A stretch of DNA of 64,000 nt, taken from NCBI RefSeq assembly GCF_029407905.1, contig NC_073632.1:56902964-56966963 (forward strand), in the 5' to 3' direction. Below the pieces are notes generated by a model. It had not been told where the DNA came from. It did no database searches and worked only from the letters and a program-made list of their open reading frames with translations. The position numbers were made by a program, and so were the translations under genes. This stretch comes from Bubalus kerabau. Its lineage: Eukaryota > Chordata > Mammalia > Artiodactyla > Bovidae. Below, one piece after another: positions 22,861 to 34,480 of this stretch. Every line of letters begins with the position of its first letter. Within the stretch, counting starts at the first letter, position 1.

Positions 22861-23748
22861 CAGTTCAGTTAAGTTCAGTTGCTCAGTCATGTCCAACTCT
22901 TTGCGACCCCATGAATCGCAGCACGCTAGGCCTCCCTGTCCATCACCAACTCCCGGAGTTCACTCACACTCATGTCCATCGAGTCAGTGAGGCCATCCAG
23001 CCATCTCATCCTCTGTCGTCCCCTTCTCCTCCTGCCCCCAATCCCTCCCAGCACCAGAGTCTTTTCCAATGAGTCAACTCTTCACTTGAGGTGGCCAAAG
23101 TACTGGAGTTTCGGCTTCAGCATCATTCCCTCCAAAGAAATCTCAGGGCTGATATCTTTCAGAATGGACTGGTTGGATCTCCTTGCAGTCCAAAGGACTC
23201 TCAAGAGTCTTCTCCAACACCACAGTTCAAAAACATCAATTCATCAGCGCTCAGCCTTCTTCACAGTCCAACTCTCACATCCATACATGACCACTGGAAA
23301 AACCATAGCCTTGACTAGACGGACCTTTGTTGGCAAAGTAATGTCTCTGCTTTTCAACATGCTATCTGGGTTGGTCATAACTTTCCTTCCAAGGAGTAAG
23401 AATCTTTTAATTTCGTGGTTGCAGTCACCATCTGCAGTGATTTTGGAGCCCCCCAAAATAAAGTTTCCACTGTTTCCCCATCTATTTCCCATGAAGTGAT
23501 GGGACCAGATGCCAAGATCTTCGTTTTCTGAATGTTGAGCTTTAAGCCAACTTTTTCACTCTCCACTTTCACTTTCATCAAGAGGTTTTTTAGTTCCTCT
23601 TCACTTTCTGCCATAAGTGTGGTGTCATCTGCATATCTGAGGTTATTGATATTTCTCCCAGTGATCTTGATTCCTGCTTGTGCTTCTTCCAGCCCAGCTT
23701 TTCTCATAATGTACTCTGCATATAAGTTAAATAAGCAGGGTGACAATT
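22861..23748 (-). mobile_element. Antisense BovB 3' end, copy 1
   Basis: 5'-truncated BovB in reverse orientation. The tail is at the left (cagttcagttaagttcag). Read on the minus strand it covers the RT from NLYAEYIMRK through intact YADD (near 23625-23636) to the C-terminal domain. The open frame 23375-23746 (minus) keeps 123 codons of RT palm. Confidence 0.9.
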
Positions 23749-23753
23749 CACCT

Positions 23754-24322
23754 CAGTCAGTCAGTCAGTTCAGTCGTTCAGTCGTGTCCAACTCTTTGAG
23801 ACCCCACAAATCGCAGCACGCCAGGCCTCCCTGTCCATCACCAGCTCCTGAAGTTCACTCAAACTCATGTCCATCGAGTCAGTGATGCCATCCAGCCATC
23901 TCATCCTCTGTCGTCCACTTTTCCTCCTGCCCCTAATCCCTCCCAGCATCAGAGTCTTTTTCAATGAGTCAGCTCTTCGCATGAGGGGGCCAAAGTACTG
24001 GAGTTTCAGCTTTAGCATCATTCCTTCCAAAGAACACCCAGGGCTGATCTCCTTTAGAATGGACTGGTTGGATCTCCTTGCAGTCCAAGGGACTCCCAAG
24101 AGTCTCCTCCAACACCACAATTCAAAAACATCAATTCTTCAGCGCTCAGCTTTCTTCACAGTCCAACTCTCACATCCATACATGACCACCGGGAAAACCA
24201 TAGCCTTGACTAGACGGACCTTTTTGGCAAAGTAATGTCTCTGCTTTTCAATATGCTATCTGGGTTGGTCATAACTTTCCTTTCAAGGAGTAAGCATCTT
24301 TTAATTTCATGGCTGCAATCAC
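23754..24322 (-). mobile_element. Antisense BovB 3' end, copy 2
   Basis: A second, shorter BovB 3' end directly beside copy 1 and in the same orientation, with a (GACT)n-like tail at 23754-23778. It stops in the region encoding the post-RT domain, where L1 ORF2 resumes. A cacct block at 23749-23753 may be the leftover TSD of the L1 acacct at the right junction. About 14 bp of L1 is missing at the site. Confidence 0.88.
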
Positions 24323-26664
24323 CACCTATCCTACTCAAACTCTTCCAGAAAATTGCAGAGGAAGGTAAACTTCCAAACTCATTCTATGAGGCCACCATCA
24401 CCCAAATACCAAAACCTGACAAAGACGCCACAAAAAAAGAAAACTACAGGCCAATATCACTGATGAACATAGATGCAAAAATCCTTAACAAAATTCTAGC
24501 AATCAGAATCCAACAACACATTAAAAAGATCATACTCCATGACCAAGTGGGCTTTATCCCAGGGATGCAAGGATTCTTCAATATCCGCAAATCTGTGTAA
24601 TACACCACATTAACAAATTGAAAAATAAAAGCCATATGATTATATCAGTAGATGCAGAGAAAGCCTCTGACAAAATTCAACATCCATTTATGATAAAAAC
24701 TCTCCAGAAAGCAGGAGTAGAAGGAGCATACCTCAACATAATAAAAGATATATATGACAAACCCACAGCAATCATTATCCTCAATGGTGAAAAATTGAAA
24801 GCATTTCCCCTAAAATCAGCAACAAGACAAGGGTGCCCACTTTCACCACTACTATTCAACATAGTTTTGGAAGTTTTGGCCACAGCAATCAGAGCAGAAA
24901 AAGAAATAAAAGGAATCCAAATTGGAAAAGAAGAAGTAAAACTCTCACTGTTTGCATATGACATGATCCTCTACAGAGAAAACCCTAAAGACTGCACCAA
25001 AAAAGTACTAAAGCTAATCAATGAATATAGTAAAGTTTCAGGACATAAAATCAATACACATAAATCCCTTGCATTCCTATACACTAATACTGAGAAAATA
25101 GAAAGATAAATTAAGGAAACAATTCCATTCACCATTGCAATGAAAAGAATAAAATACTTAGGAATATATCTACCTAAAGAAACAAAAGACCTATATATAG
25201 AAAACTATAAAACACTGATGAAAGAAATCAAAGAGGACACTAATGATGGAGAGATATACCATGTTCATGGATCAGAAGAATCAATATAGTGAAAATGAGC
25301 ATACTACCCAAAGCAATCTATAGATTCAATGCAATCCCTATCAAGCTACCAATGGTATTTTTCACAGAGCTAGAACAAATAATTTCACAATTTGTATGGA
25401 AATCCAAAAAACCTCGAATAGCCAAAGCAATCTTGACAAAGAAGAATGGAACTGGAGGAATCAACCTGCCTGACTTCAGGCTCTACTACAAAGCCACAGT
25501 CATCAAGACAGTATGGTACTGGCACAAAGACAGAAATATAGATCAATGGAACAAAATAGAAAGCCCAGAGATAAATCCACGCACCTATGGACACCTTATC
25601 TTTGACAAAGCAGGCAAGAATATACAATGGAGAAAAGACAATCTCTTTAACAAGTGGTGCTGGGAAAACTGGTCAACCACTTGTAAAAGAATGAAACTAG
25701 ACCACTTTCTAACACCATACACAAAAATAAACTCAAAATGGATTAAAGATCTAAATGTAAGGCCAGAAACTCTACAACTCTTAGAGGATAACATAGGCAC
25801 AACACTCTCCAACATAAATCACAGCAGGATCCTCTATGACCCACCTCCTAGAATATTGGAAATAAAATAAAAAATAAATAAATGGGACCTAATTAAAATT
25901 AAAAGCTTTTGCACAACAAAGGAAACTATAAGCAAGGTGAAAAGACAGCCTTCAGAATGGGAGAAAATAATAGCAAATGAAGCAACTGACGAACAACTAA
26001 TCTCAAAAAAATATACAAGCAACTCCTGCAATTCATTTCCAGAAAAATAAATGACCCAGTCAAAAAATGGGCCAAAGACCTAAATAGACATTTCTCCAAA
26101 GAAGACATAGAGATGGCTAACAAACACATGAAAAGATGCTCAACATCACTCATTATCAGAGAAATGCAAATCAAAACCACAATGAGGTACCATTTCATGC
26201 CAGTCAGAATGGCTGCAATCCAAAAGTCTACAAGCAATAAATGCTAGAGAGGGTGTAGAGAAAAGGGACCCTCTTACACTGTTTGTGGGAATGCAAACTA
26301 GTACAGCCACTATGGAGAACAGTGTGGAGATTCCTTTAAAAACTGGAAATAGAACTGCCATATGACCCAGCAATCCCATTCTTGGGCATACACACCAAGG
26401 AAACCAGAATTGAAAGAGACACGGGTACCCAAATGTTCATCACAGCACTGTTTATAATAGCCAGGACATTGAAGCAATCTAGATGTCCATCAGTAGATGA
26501 ATGGATAAGAAAGCTGTGGTACATATACACAATGGAGTATTACTCGACCATTAAAAATAATACATTTGAATCAGTTCTAATGAGGTGGATGAAACTGGAT
26601 CCTATTATACAGAGTAAAGTAAGCCAGAAAGAAAAACACCAATACAATATACTAACACATATAT

Positions 26665-26944
26665 CAGAAAAGGCACTGGCGACCCACTCCAGTACTCTTG
26701 CCTGGAAAAATCCCATGGATGGAGGAGCCTGGTACACTGCAGTCCATAGGGTTGCTAAGAGTCGGACACGACTGAGTGACTTCACTTTCACTTTTCACTT
26801 TCATGCATTGGAGAAGGAAATGGCAACCCACTCCAGTGTTTTTGCCAGGAGAGTCCCAGGGACGGGGAAGCCTGGTGGGCTGCCATCTATGGGGTCGCAC
26901 AGAGTCGGACACAACTGACCCAATTTAGCAGCAGCAGCAGCAGC
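26665..26944 (+). mobile_element. Bov-A2 SINE at the ORF2 end of L1
   Basis: A sense Bov-A2 just before the ORF2 stop, which reads atatatggaatttag at 26952-26966. Left flank is aacacatatat, right flank aagcttatatat, a diverged TSD. The upstream ORF2 frame stays open through most of the SINE to 26918. The same site is occupied in the L1 at 29488-30325. Confidence 0.93.
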
Positions 26945-27346
26945 AAAGCTTATATATGGAATTTAGAAAGATGATAACAATAACCCTGTATGAGAGCCAG
27001 CAAAAGAGACACAGATATATAGAACAGTCTTTTGGACTCTGTGGGAGAGGGCGAGGGCTGGATGATTTGGGGAAATGGCATTGAAACATGTATAATATCA
27101 TATGTGAAATGAATCACCAGTCCAGGTGTGATGCATGATACAGGATGCTCGGGGCTGGTGCACTGGGATGACCCAGAGGGATGGTACGGGGAGGGAGGTG
27201 GGAAGTGGGTTCAGGATGGGGAGCACATATACACCCGTGGCGGATTCATATTGATGTATGGCAAAACCAATACAATATTGTAAAGTAATTAGCCTCCAAT
27301 TAAAATAAATAAATTTATATTAAAAAAATAAAAAATAAAAGTGAAA

Positions 27347-29474
27347 AACAATGTTTTTGTCCCTCTGTCTCACAAATTTTGGGAGTTATTGTCCATAAAA
27401 GGAGGATGTAGTGGTGATGCACAATAAGCTTTAGGAAGAACATAAGCATAATTGCACTAAAGTGAAAATCACTACTAAGCCAGTTAATAGCCAAATTTAT
27501 ATTCCTTTTTTTGTTTATTTGTTTTATATTCCTTTTTAATAAATAGCTTTGCTAATGTGTTCTAGTTTCTAAAACACCCAGAACACTAGGCTTCTTTAAT
27601 CAGAGTTCGTCTGAATCATTTTCTTTTCCAACATAGTTGAAATATTTGGAATGGCTGAAGAAAGAGTAAAAAGAGTAAATTTATATAACTCCTACTTCAA
27701 ATAAGGAAAAGTAGGATACAACTAATCCATATTCTTTGGAATGAAAGTCAGTTACAATATTACTTTGAGTAGCTGAATTTCTTATTTTTCTCTTGAAATC
27801 TAAACAGTCTTTTCATAACTTGTAGTGATTTTTAACTGAAATTTAGGTCAACTGACTGTCTTCTTTTTCCTCCTATTCTAGTTTTCAAATCTCTAAGTTT
27901 CATCAGTTCATTTTCTGTCAGCACAATATATAAATACACAAAATCAATACTCAATTTGATAGATACAGGACTAATTTTAACAATTGTTATCTCAATCAAA
28001 CCCTATTCCAAATGTAATCTTTATTTTAAATGTCCTATATTAGTGTTATTAAAGTTATATTCATTTCACTCTCAGCACCTCTCTCTCTTCATATGTTCAA
28101 TAATAACTTGTCTATTTTTTCTTATTTTTGATTTGGAAATATTTGCCATTGAAGAAGGAGTACCAATTGATGCTTTCTTTTTCACCTCAATTAATCCTTC
28201 AAAAAATTAATGTATAGATATAGCTTCTTATCTCCTGAAAAGAATTCTAATTAATCTTCATGGACCAACAGCTCTGGTATATTAGATTCCCATAATATAC
28301 TTAAATTAGGGACACATTTTAAAAGAAAAAAATTTAAGTCAATAATTTCTTTCAATCTTTAAAAAATTAGTTTTCCAAACTCCTAATCTGCTTAACAGAA
28401 ACATGAAATCTAAAACTTTATGAGAAATTTTATTTTTTTAAAAGGTATTCATATAATATCTTTCTGAACTTCCCAAAATATCACCAAACAACCTGTTAAT
28501 AAAGCCATGCTAGGTTCATCTGGACTCACTGCACTAAGGTAGAATACCACTTTGACAGAGTGTTAGCAGTATCTCAGGAAAAAAAACATGTCAGAAGTGC
28601 AATATCTCTAATACTTTGGAGTTTGAGCTCAACTGGGTGAAGATGAGTCTTTTAAGGCAGGGAACTAATTAAGATTCGATAAAAAATTGTTATATCATTG
28701 CTTAAGTTGGTAGACATAGCCAAGAAAGAGTCTTGAAGAGACTCTTGAAAAGTAAACCCCTGTTTGTTCAGGAGTAGTTTGCCCAGGTGGGCATATTGTT
28801 TCCAATAAATTGATCTATAGGAAATTCCTGAAGCAAACACTGAAGTTGTTTATTGGTTTATAGTTGTATCTCTCCAAAGCAAAATTTTCTTAGAACAAAC
28901 AATTAATTCAAGTTGACATCATTGGTCTAAAATATTATTGAAGTCCTGTTGATACAGATAGTCATCCTCAGTCTTTCCTTTTGAGCATTCTTCAACCTGT
29001 CCTGGATGGTTATCATAAGGGGAAATAGTTAAATAGATGTTTGCAGAGCATCTGTTAAATATCAAGGTTCTGTTTTTCATTATTTCAACAATTACACACA
29101 CACATCAAGTTTTCTCATTCTTTCTGTTGGATTATCATTTGATGGAATGGTGCCTATGAAGGGCACTTAAGATTCTAAAGGTTACATATTTGATATTATA
29201 ACACAGTCAAATACTTAGAGTACGATGATCAGATTCTACTGTCCACATCTTAGTCAAAAACCAAGGGTGGTCTAATTAAAACAAAATAAGAGATGGCATC
29301 CACAAAAAAACCTCCTACTGGATATCAGTTTATCAGCCAAACTGCTTAATTTTAACGTTTTCTTTGTTTCCTGGACCATCTTAATAATATTAAAATTCTC
29401 AGAAATATCTATAGGAAATATTCTTTTTTAAAAGTGATATTTGTAACACCTCTGCAGTTAAGTTATGTCTAGGA
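27347..29474. other. Unassigned AT-rich DNA
   Basis: About 2.1 kb with no recognised repeat, gene or RNA. Open frames at 27956-28210 and 28652-28840 have no family features. Confidence 0.4.
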
Positions 29475-29487
29475 CTTTTTATTTTTT

Positions 29488-30325
29488 TTAATTTAAATTT
29501 ATTTATTTTAATTGGAGGCTAATTACTTTACAATACTGTATTGGTTTTGCCATACATCAACATGAATCTGCCATGGGTGTACACATGCTCCCCATCCTGA
29601 ACCCCCCCTTCCACCTCCCTCCCTGTACCACCCCTCTGGGTCATCCCAGTGCACCAGCCCCAAGCATCCTGTATCCTGTATCACACCTGGACTGGCAATT
29701 CATTTCTTATATGATATTATACATGTTTCAATGCCATTTTCCCAAATCATCCCACCCTCGCCCTCTCTCACAGAGTCCAAAGGACTGTTCTATACATCTG
29801 TGTCTCAATTGTTCTCTCGCATACAGGGTTATCATTACCATCTTTCTAAATTCCATATATATGCATTGCTACTGCTGCTGCTGCTAAGTCACTTCAGTCG
29901 TGTCCGACTCTGTGCGACCCTGTAGACGGCAGCTCACCAGGCTCCCCCGTCCCTGGGATTCTCCAGGCAAGAACACTGGAGTGGGTTGCCATTTCCTTCT
30001 CCAATGCATGAAAGTGAAAAGTGAAAGTGAAGTCGCTCAGTCGTGTCCGACTCTTAGCGACCCCATGGACTGCAGCCTACCAGGCTCCTCCTTCCATGGG
30101 ATTTTCCAGGCAAGAGTGCTGGAGTGGGGTGCCATTGCCTTCTCCGATATATGTGTTAGTATACTGTATTGGTGTTTTTCTTTCTGGCTTACTTCACTCT
30201 GTATAATAGGCTCCAGTTTAATCCACCTCATTAGAACTGATTCAAATATATTCTTTTTAATGGCTGAGTAATTCTTCATTGTGTATATGTACCACAGCTT
30301 TGTTATCCATTCGTCTGCTGATGGG
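29488..30325 (-). mobile_element. Young L1 3' end carrying Bov-A2
   Basis: Antisense, 5'-truncated L1 with the poly-T start at about 29488. A 13-bp TSD ctttttatttttt lies at 29475-29487 and 30326-30338. It contains 3' UTR (29515-29875), a Bov-A2, then the ORF2 C-terminus (to 30325). On the minus strand, 30037-30279 reads the ORF2 end (...KEKHQYSILTHI) into SINE sequence. Confidence 0.9.
29876..30146 (-). mobile_element. Bov-A2 SINE in L1
   Basis: A complete-looking antisense Bov-A2, antisense like its host L1, so the two have the same relative orientation as at 26665-26944. The L1 junctions match (aacacatatat on one side, atgcatatatat on the other). Confidence 0.93.
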
Positions 30326-30338
30326 CTTTTTATTTTTT

Positions 30339-31589
30339 GAATAGAGAAGGAGTTCTAAGGATTTCTGACATTATCTAACTCCCCTTTCAATCTTGGAACC
30401 ATGGTGTGTTAAGATTTTCTTCACCATCCATTCCTCTAGTAGAGTGATATGAAGAGGCTTAAGGACAAAAAAAAAAAAAAAATCCTTAATTTGCCTTGAA
30501 TGTATCTCAATAGAACTTCAGTTTTTTGTTTTTTGTGTTGGTTTTTTTTTTTTTTTTTTTTTTTTTTGCCTTCTTGAAACAAGCTATAGAATTATCTTGT
30601 TTCCTGAGAATGTCAAATAGTGGACCAAAACAGTCTTAGTGGTATCAGAGACTCCTGACTACCTGAAAAAGGCATCAATTCACTAAGATAAGAAGTATCT
30701 GTCTGATTTGTTGGCAGTAGTCAGTAGCCTTTTGTACCACATTGAATATCTATGCTAGAGGACTGCCCAATGACAAATTCTTAGACAACATACCCGTGTG
30801 TGGGTGCCAAGATTTATTATATAGTTTCAGTAGTATTCAAAAGTATTGGGTACTAGCTGGGAGAATATATAGTAAAGATGTCATGAAATAGATGAAATGT
30901 TCTATCTTGTAGAAATCTTTGGATTTCCTACATTGTTTGTAAGGTCTGTAAACTTGAGGCAGGTGTTAAATAAATTACATGTGTTCCCTTTCTGAGTCTT
31001 ATCTCTGTAAGAGCTCAGTTATATAGAGATGTGCTCCTACAAGTGACACCTGGGTCCTCCCTTTCTATCTTCCTAGGTGTTTTAGTTTTTGATTATCTGC
31101 TTAATGTGCTACCCTCTTACAAAAAAAAAAACAATCAACAACAAAAACAACAGAACCTTTATGTTAGTGATGGAATCAAATAATTCATGAAATCACATTT
31201 TTTATTATAAGCAATTGGAACTAAAGGGAGCAAGTTGATAGAGAAAACAGTTTCAAGCTCAACCATTGGTTCAATTGTATGCTTTACCCAAATCCAAATC
31301 ATGAACAAATTACATTCAGGTATTGGACTTATACTTAGGCATGAATAAGATGGCAAAAGGCAATATTGATCATAGAGAACTTTTAAATAACATAAACAAC
31401 AATAAGTGTGTTTCTTTAAAATTCAGAATTTTAACTAGAAAAAGACGGAAATGGCTAAAAAAATAAAATAAAATAATTAAACCATGCAGATTAAAGAATG
31501 ACAATCTTTGGCTCCAATCCTTAGAGTCTTTTCCATAGCTCTAGAGTAGAAGCCATCCATATTATGCAGCTGTCCATTGATGAGGTCAA
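30339..31589. other. Unassigned DNA with homopolymer runs
   Basis: There is an A-run at about 30468-30482 and a T-run at 30541-30567. As this lies downstream of the minus-strand ERV pol, env remnants could be expected, but I cannot recognise any. Confidence 0.35.
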
Positions 31590-31877
31590 TAACCTCATGG
31601 AGAGGTCCACTGATGAGATATGAAGGGCTCCCAGCCAATAGTCATATGAATAATGTTGGAAATGGATAGTCTAGTCAAGCCAAGACTTCATATGATGGCA
31701 GCCCCAACTGGTATCTTGATTGGAACCTCATGAGAGACCCAGATCCAAAATCACCAGCCATATCATTCTCAATTCTTGGCCTCAGAAATTATGGGAAATA
31801 ACAAATGCTTACTGTTTTGAGTCACCAAATCTGGGATCATTTGTTAAATAATTTGTTCCTCAGCAGTAGATAACTTG
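31590..31877 (+). mobile_element. ERVL-MaLR LTR (MLT1-like)
   Basis: Sense LTR end: the agccccaactggtatcttga, aacctcatgagagaccc, and taagc-type end blocks fit MLT1 LTRs. The 3' end near 31877 is followed by a Bov-tA. The 5' boundary is vague. Confidence 0.65.
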
Positions 31878-32118
31878 GAGCTTCCCCAATGGCTCAGCAG
31901 GTAAAAAAAAAAAAAAAAATCCACCTGCAATGCAGGATACACAGGAGTCTTGGGTTCAATTCCTGGGTCAGGAAGATCCTCTGGAGAAGGAAACGGCAAC
32001 CCATTCCCGTATGGGAATGAAAAATCCTTGCCTGAAAAATCCCATGGGCAGAGGAGCCTGATGGGCTATAGTCCATGGAGTCACAAAGAGTCGAACATGA
32101 CTGAGCAACTAAGCACTA
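31878..32118 (+). mobile_element. Bov-tA SINE with internal A-run
   Basis: Sense Bov-tA whose tRNA-like head contains a 17-base A-run (31903-31919) between the A- and B-box regions. It also has an extra segment near 32005-32035 with short inverted repeat attccc/gggaat. Likely transcriptionally impaired. Confidence 0.85.
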
Positions 32119-32844
32119 TGGGTAAGTAATACTAAGGGTGAAATTCTGTGTCTTTTAAACTAGAAGACATAAATCCAGGGACCCCGAGAGTATAACTGCT
32201 GTTATAATGGCTGGAAGTATCTAATCAAGTTCTTTGCAACATGGCTCCTAACAGTTTTCTTCTCCCTGCTTTTGTCTTGTCCTGAAGAGGAAACCTCCAG
32301 GCTTTAGGCCATATAGAGCTTCTTAGGAGGATGTAAAGAAAAGAGAACTTAAATCTGCTGCAATAAGACTGAATATATAGCATGAATACTTTGCAGTGAT
32401 TTCCCACATATGTCTGAAGTACAGTCCAAAACCAAGGAGCAGTATCATAGGGTAACTTGTAACAAGTTCATGTGGTAAGAATTGATGAGTCCCAGAGGAT
32501 GTGAACCTCAGGATCTTAAGAGTTAGAGGAAGCCCCAAAGTGTCAGTTTTGCTAGTTTCAGTTTTAAAATATCATTAATTCTGTCTCATTTTCTTGAGGT
32601 TTGAGATGAGAACAATGAGGTTTCTCAATAAGTTCAAGGCCTTACAAAATTTTCTAATAATCCCAGTAAAATGAGTGTCTCTATCACTGAAGCGAGAGAT
32701 TGAACTTCCCCAGGTTGGGAACATAAAATCAACAGTGTGTGTGCTATGTCAAAACCATCACTCTCCAGGAAGGAAATGTTTCAGTCCACTCTAAAAATAA
32801 GCAAACAATGATCAGAAGGATACACTAAAAACCCTTAGACATGC

Positions 32845-33132
32845 TGCAAAGCAGAAACTAACACATTGTAAAGCAGCTATTTGTATGCATGCATTTATGC
32901 TCAGTCAGGCCCAACTCTTTGCAACCCCATTGACTGTAGCCCACCAGGTTCCTCTGTTCATGGGATTTTCCAGGCAAGAATACTGGAATGGGTTGATATT
33001 TATTCCTCCAGGGGATATTCCTAACCCAGGGATTGAACCCACATCTCCTTTGTTTCCTGCATGGACAAGCAGATTCTTAACCACTGAGCCACCTGGGAAG
33101 CCCAAAGCAACTGCAATACAAATTTTAAAAAA
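32845..33132 (+). mobile_element. L1 3' terminal fragment split by a SINE
   Basis: A short L1 3' end (agaaactaacacattgtaaa, then A-rich tail to 33132) interrupted by Bov-tA 32879-33103. It sits in the ERV integrase region. Confidence 0.6.
32879..33103 (-). mobile_element. Bov-tA SINE
   Basis: Antisense Bov-tA with tail near 32880-32900 and tRNA-like head ending at 33103. Probable TSD: aaagcagct (32870-32878) and aaagcaact (33104-33112). Confidence 0.9.
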
Positions 33133-33649
33133 CCCATAGGAGGAGGCAGTTATTTGAACTTCATATGGTCCCAGAAGCCTGGGCACTTGTCCATGTCCCA
33201 TCTTTACACATACCCACAATTTTAATAAAATTTTCTTCATCAATGTTCATTGACTATAGCGGTCAATTTGTCCTTCTTATGGTAGATAATTTCATATGAA
33301 AATTTTGGCAAGGTTCCGGTTAACATGCCCTAGTGTCATAGAGTAGTCCCTTTGAAGTGTCAGAGATTATCTTCACATATTTTACAACTGGAATTTTCCC
33401 AGTATTCTTCATATTCTGGAGTCAATCACTGCCATTCCATAAAAGCTTCCTTCAACCTCTCAAAAGAATTGGCTTCTAGGACTATCATGGGAGCCAAGGA
33501 GCCTGCCTGCCATATTGATTATCTAAGATTTTTTGGCCTCCATTCTGTTTTTTCATGGCTTCAACCTTTAAGACAGCCAACTCCTTAGGAGTACTGCAGC
33601 ATTTAAAAGTTACTTGATCAGTTATTTTTAACTAAGTTAACCTCTAAGA

Positions 33650-34045
33650 TGAAAAATCTTCATTGTTACTACTTTATATTCTTTAGAATAGCTATTAAAA
33701 ATATGGAAAATAACAAGTGTTAGCAAGGATGTGAAGAAATTGGAACCCTCGTGCATTACTGGCAGGAATATAAAGTGTTGCAGTTATTGTGGAAAATACT
33801 TTATATTAATATATTAATCTTAATGTTATATTATGCTATGTGAGGTAAGCCAGACACCAAAGAAAAAGAACTACATGATTCTGCTCATATGAGGTACCCA
33901 GAATAGGAAAATTCATATAGAAAGAGAGTAGAATAGAGGTTACTAGGGCTGAGGAAAGTGGGCAATGAGGAGTTACTTTTTAATGGGGATATATTATAAT
34001 TTCTGTTTGGGATGATGAAAAAGTTATGGAAACAGATTATCATGA
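33650..34045 (+). mobile_element. Old L1 (L1M) 3' fragment
   Basis: Sense L1 ORF2 end and 3' UTR: caaggatgtgaagaaattgg near 33725 and gatgaaaaagttatgg near 34013. It interrupts the minus-strand ERV pol. Confidence 0.7.
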
Positions 34046-34166
34046 TGGTTGTAGATGCCTTGATCTTGGACTTCCCTGCCTCCAGAACTATGAGAAATAA
34101 ATGTTTGTTGCTTAAGCCACCCAGTCTATGGAGTTTTTGTTATAGAAGTCCAAACGGACTATGAAA
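34046..34166 (+). mobile_element. MaLR-type LTR end
   Basis: The last ~120 bp of a MaLR LTR: the ccttgatcttggacttccc block, the aagccacccagtctatg block near 34115 and a gtccaaacggactatga end. Confidence 0.65.
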
Positions 34167-34480
34167 TATGTATGTGTCTATATATATATGCATAACCATA
34201 ATTTTTAAAAAGTTCCCTTTGTTTCTGCAGCATTCCAAAATCATGGACCATTCCAATAGCCTACCTGCTATGAGTGTATATTAACTCTTGTCTCTTATCA
34301 ATTGGCAAGCTCTGGCAAGAACAAAAAAAATTGACCATACGGGCTAAATTTACTTCTGATAAAGGGTCATATCCCAGGAGTGAATTGAGATCTTTCATGG
34401 CATATCTTGCCTAATATTTCCTAGTTTCAGAAAAGCTGACTCATCAACAAACAATACTAAACCAGGATTTTCTAGGGATG

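Larger units (their letters stand above)
21414..26918 (+). pseudogene. L1 ORF2 (endonuclease/reverse transcriptase), heavily broken
   Basis: L1 ORF2p nicks target DNA and reverse-transcribes L1 RNA. The endonuclease starts at 21414 (ITLNLNG, LQETH) and stops at 21807. The GDFNT- and SDHNA-type motifs survive in other frames near 21838 and 22092. Two antisense BovB copies split the gene at 22861-24322. The RT resumes (IPKPDKD, RQGCPLSPLLFN), but its FADD motif reads FAYD at 24951-24962. Stops include 24598 and 25107. The C-terminal part is at 25289-25870 and then 26382 onward. The last frame runs into the nested Bov-A2 and ends at 26916-26918. Confidence 0.88.
15707..27335 (+). mobile_element. 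Full-length young ruminant L1 (L1_BT-like) with nested insertions
   Basis: An 11.6-kb composite of which about 7.8 kb is L1. It starts with a G-rich 5' terminus (15711-15750), followed by a long 5' UTR (to 20252), ORF1, ORF2, 3' UTR and an A-rich tail ending near 27335. The TSD aaaagtgaaa is at 15697-15706 and 27337-27346, and the upstream junction reads TT|AAAA, the usual L1 endonuclease site. Nested inside are BovB (16300-18160), Bov-tA (20446-20648), two antisense BovB (22861-24322) and Bov-A2 (26665-26944). Both ORFs are broken. Confidence 0.92.
32145..34480 (-). pseudogene. Ancient ERV1 (gamma-like) pol remnant
   Basis: A decayed RNase H-integrase region read on the minus strand. RNase H begins near 34480: ENPGLVLFVDESAF, and the TDSRY-type motif reads THSR then stop near 34261-34281. 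Its end (KVEAMKKQNGG...) lies near 33560, separated from the start by later L1 and LTR insertions. The integrase core (32560-32844) has lost its second catalytic Asp: the SDNG-type site reads SVIE. The C-terminal region at 32145-32540 fits the family's RATP...GLSP and PxWxGP areas. All frames have stops and it is cut by a SINE at 32879. This is a fossil without coding capacity. Confidence 0.72.

Noticed and set aside
29900..30271. 123-codon plus-strand frame
   Set aside because: It reads Bov-A2 and L1 in antisense; no coding function is expected.
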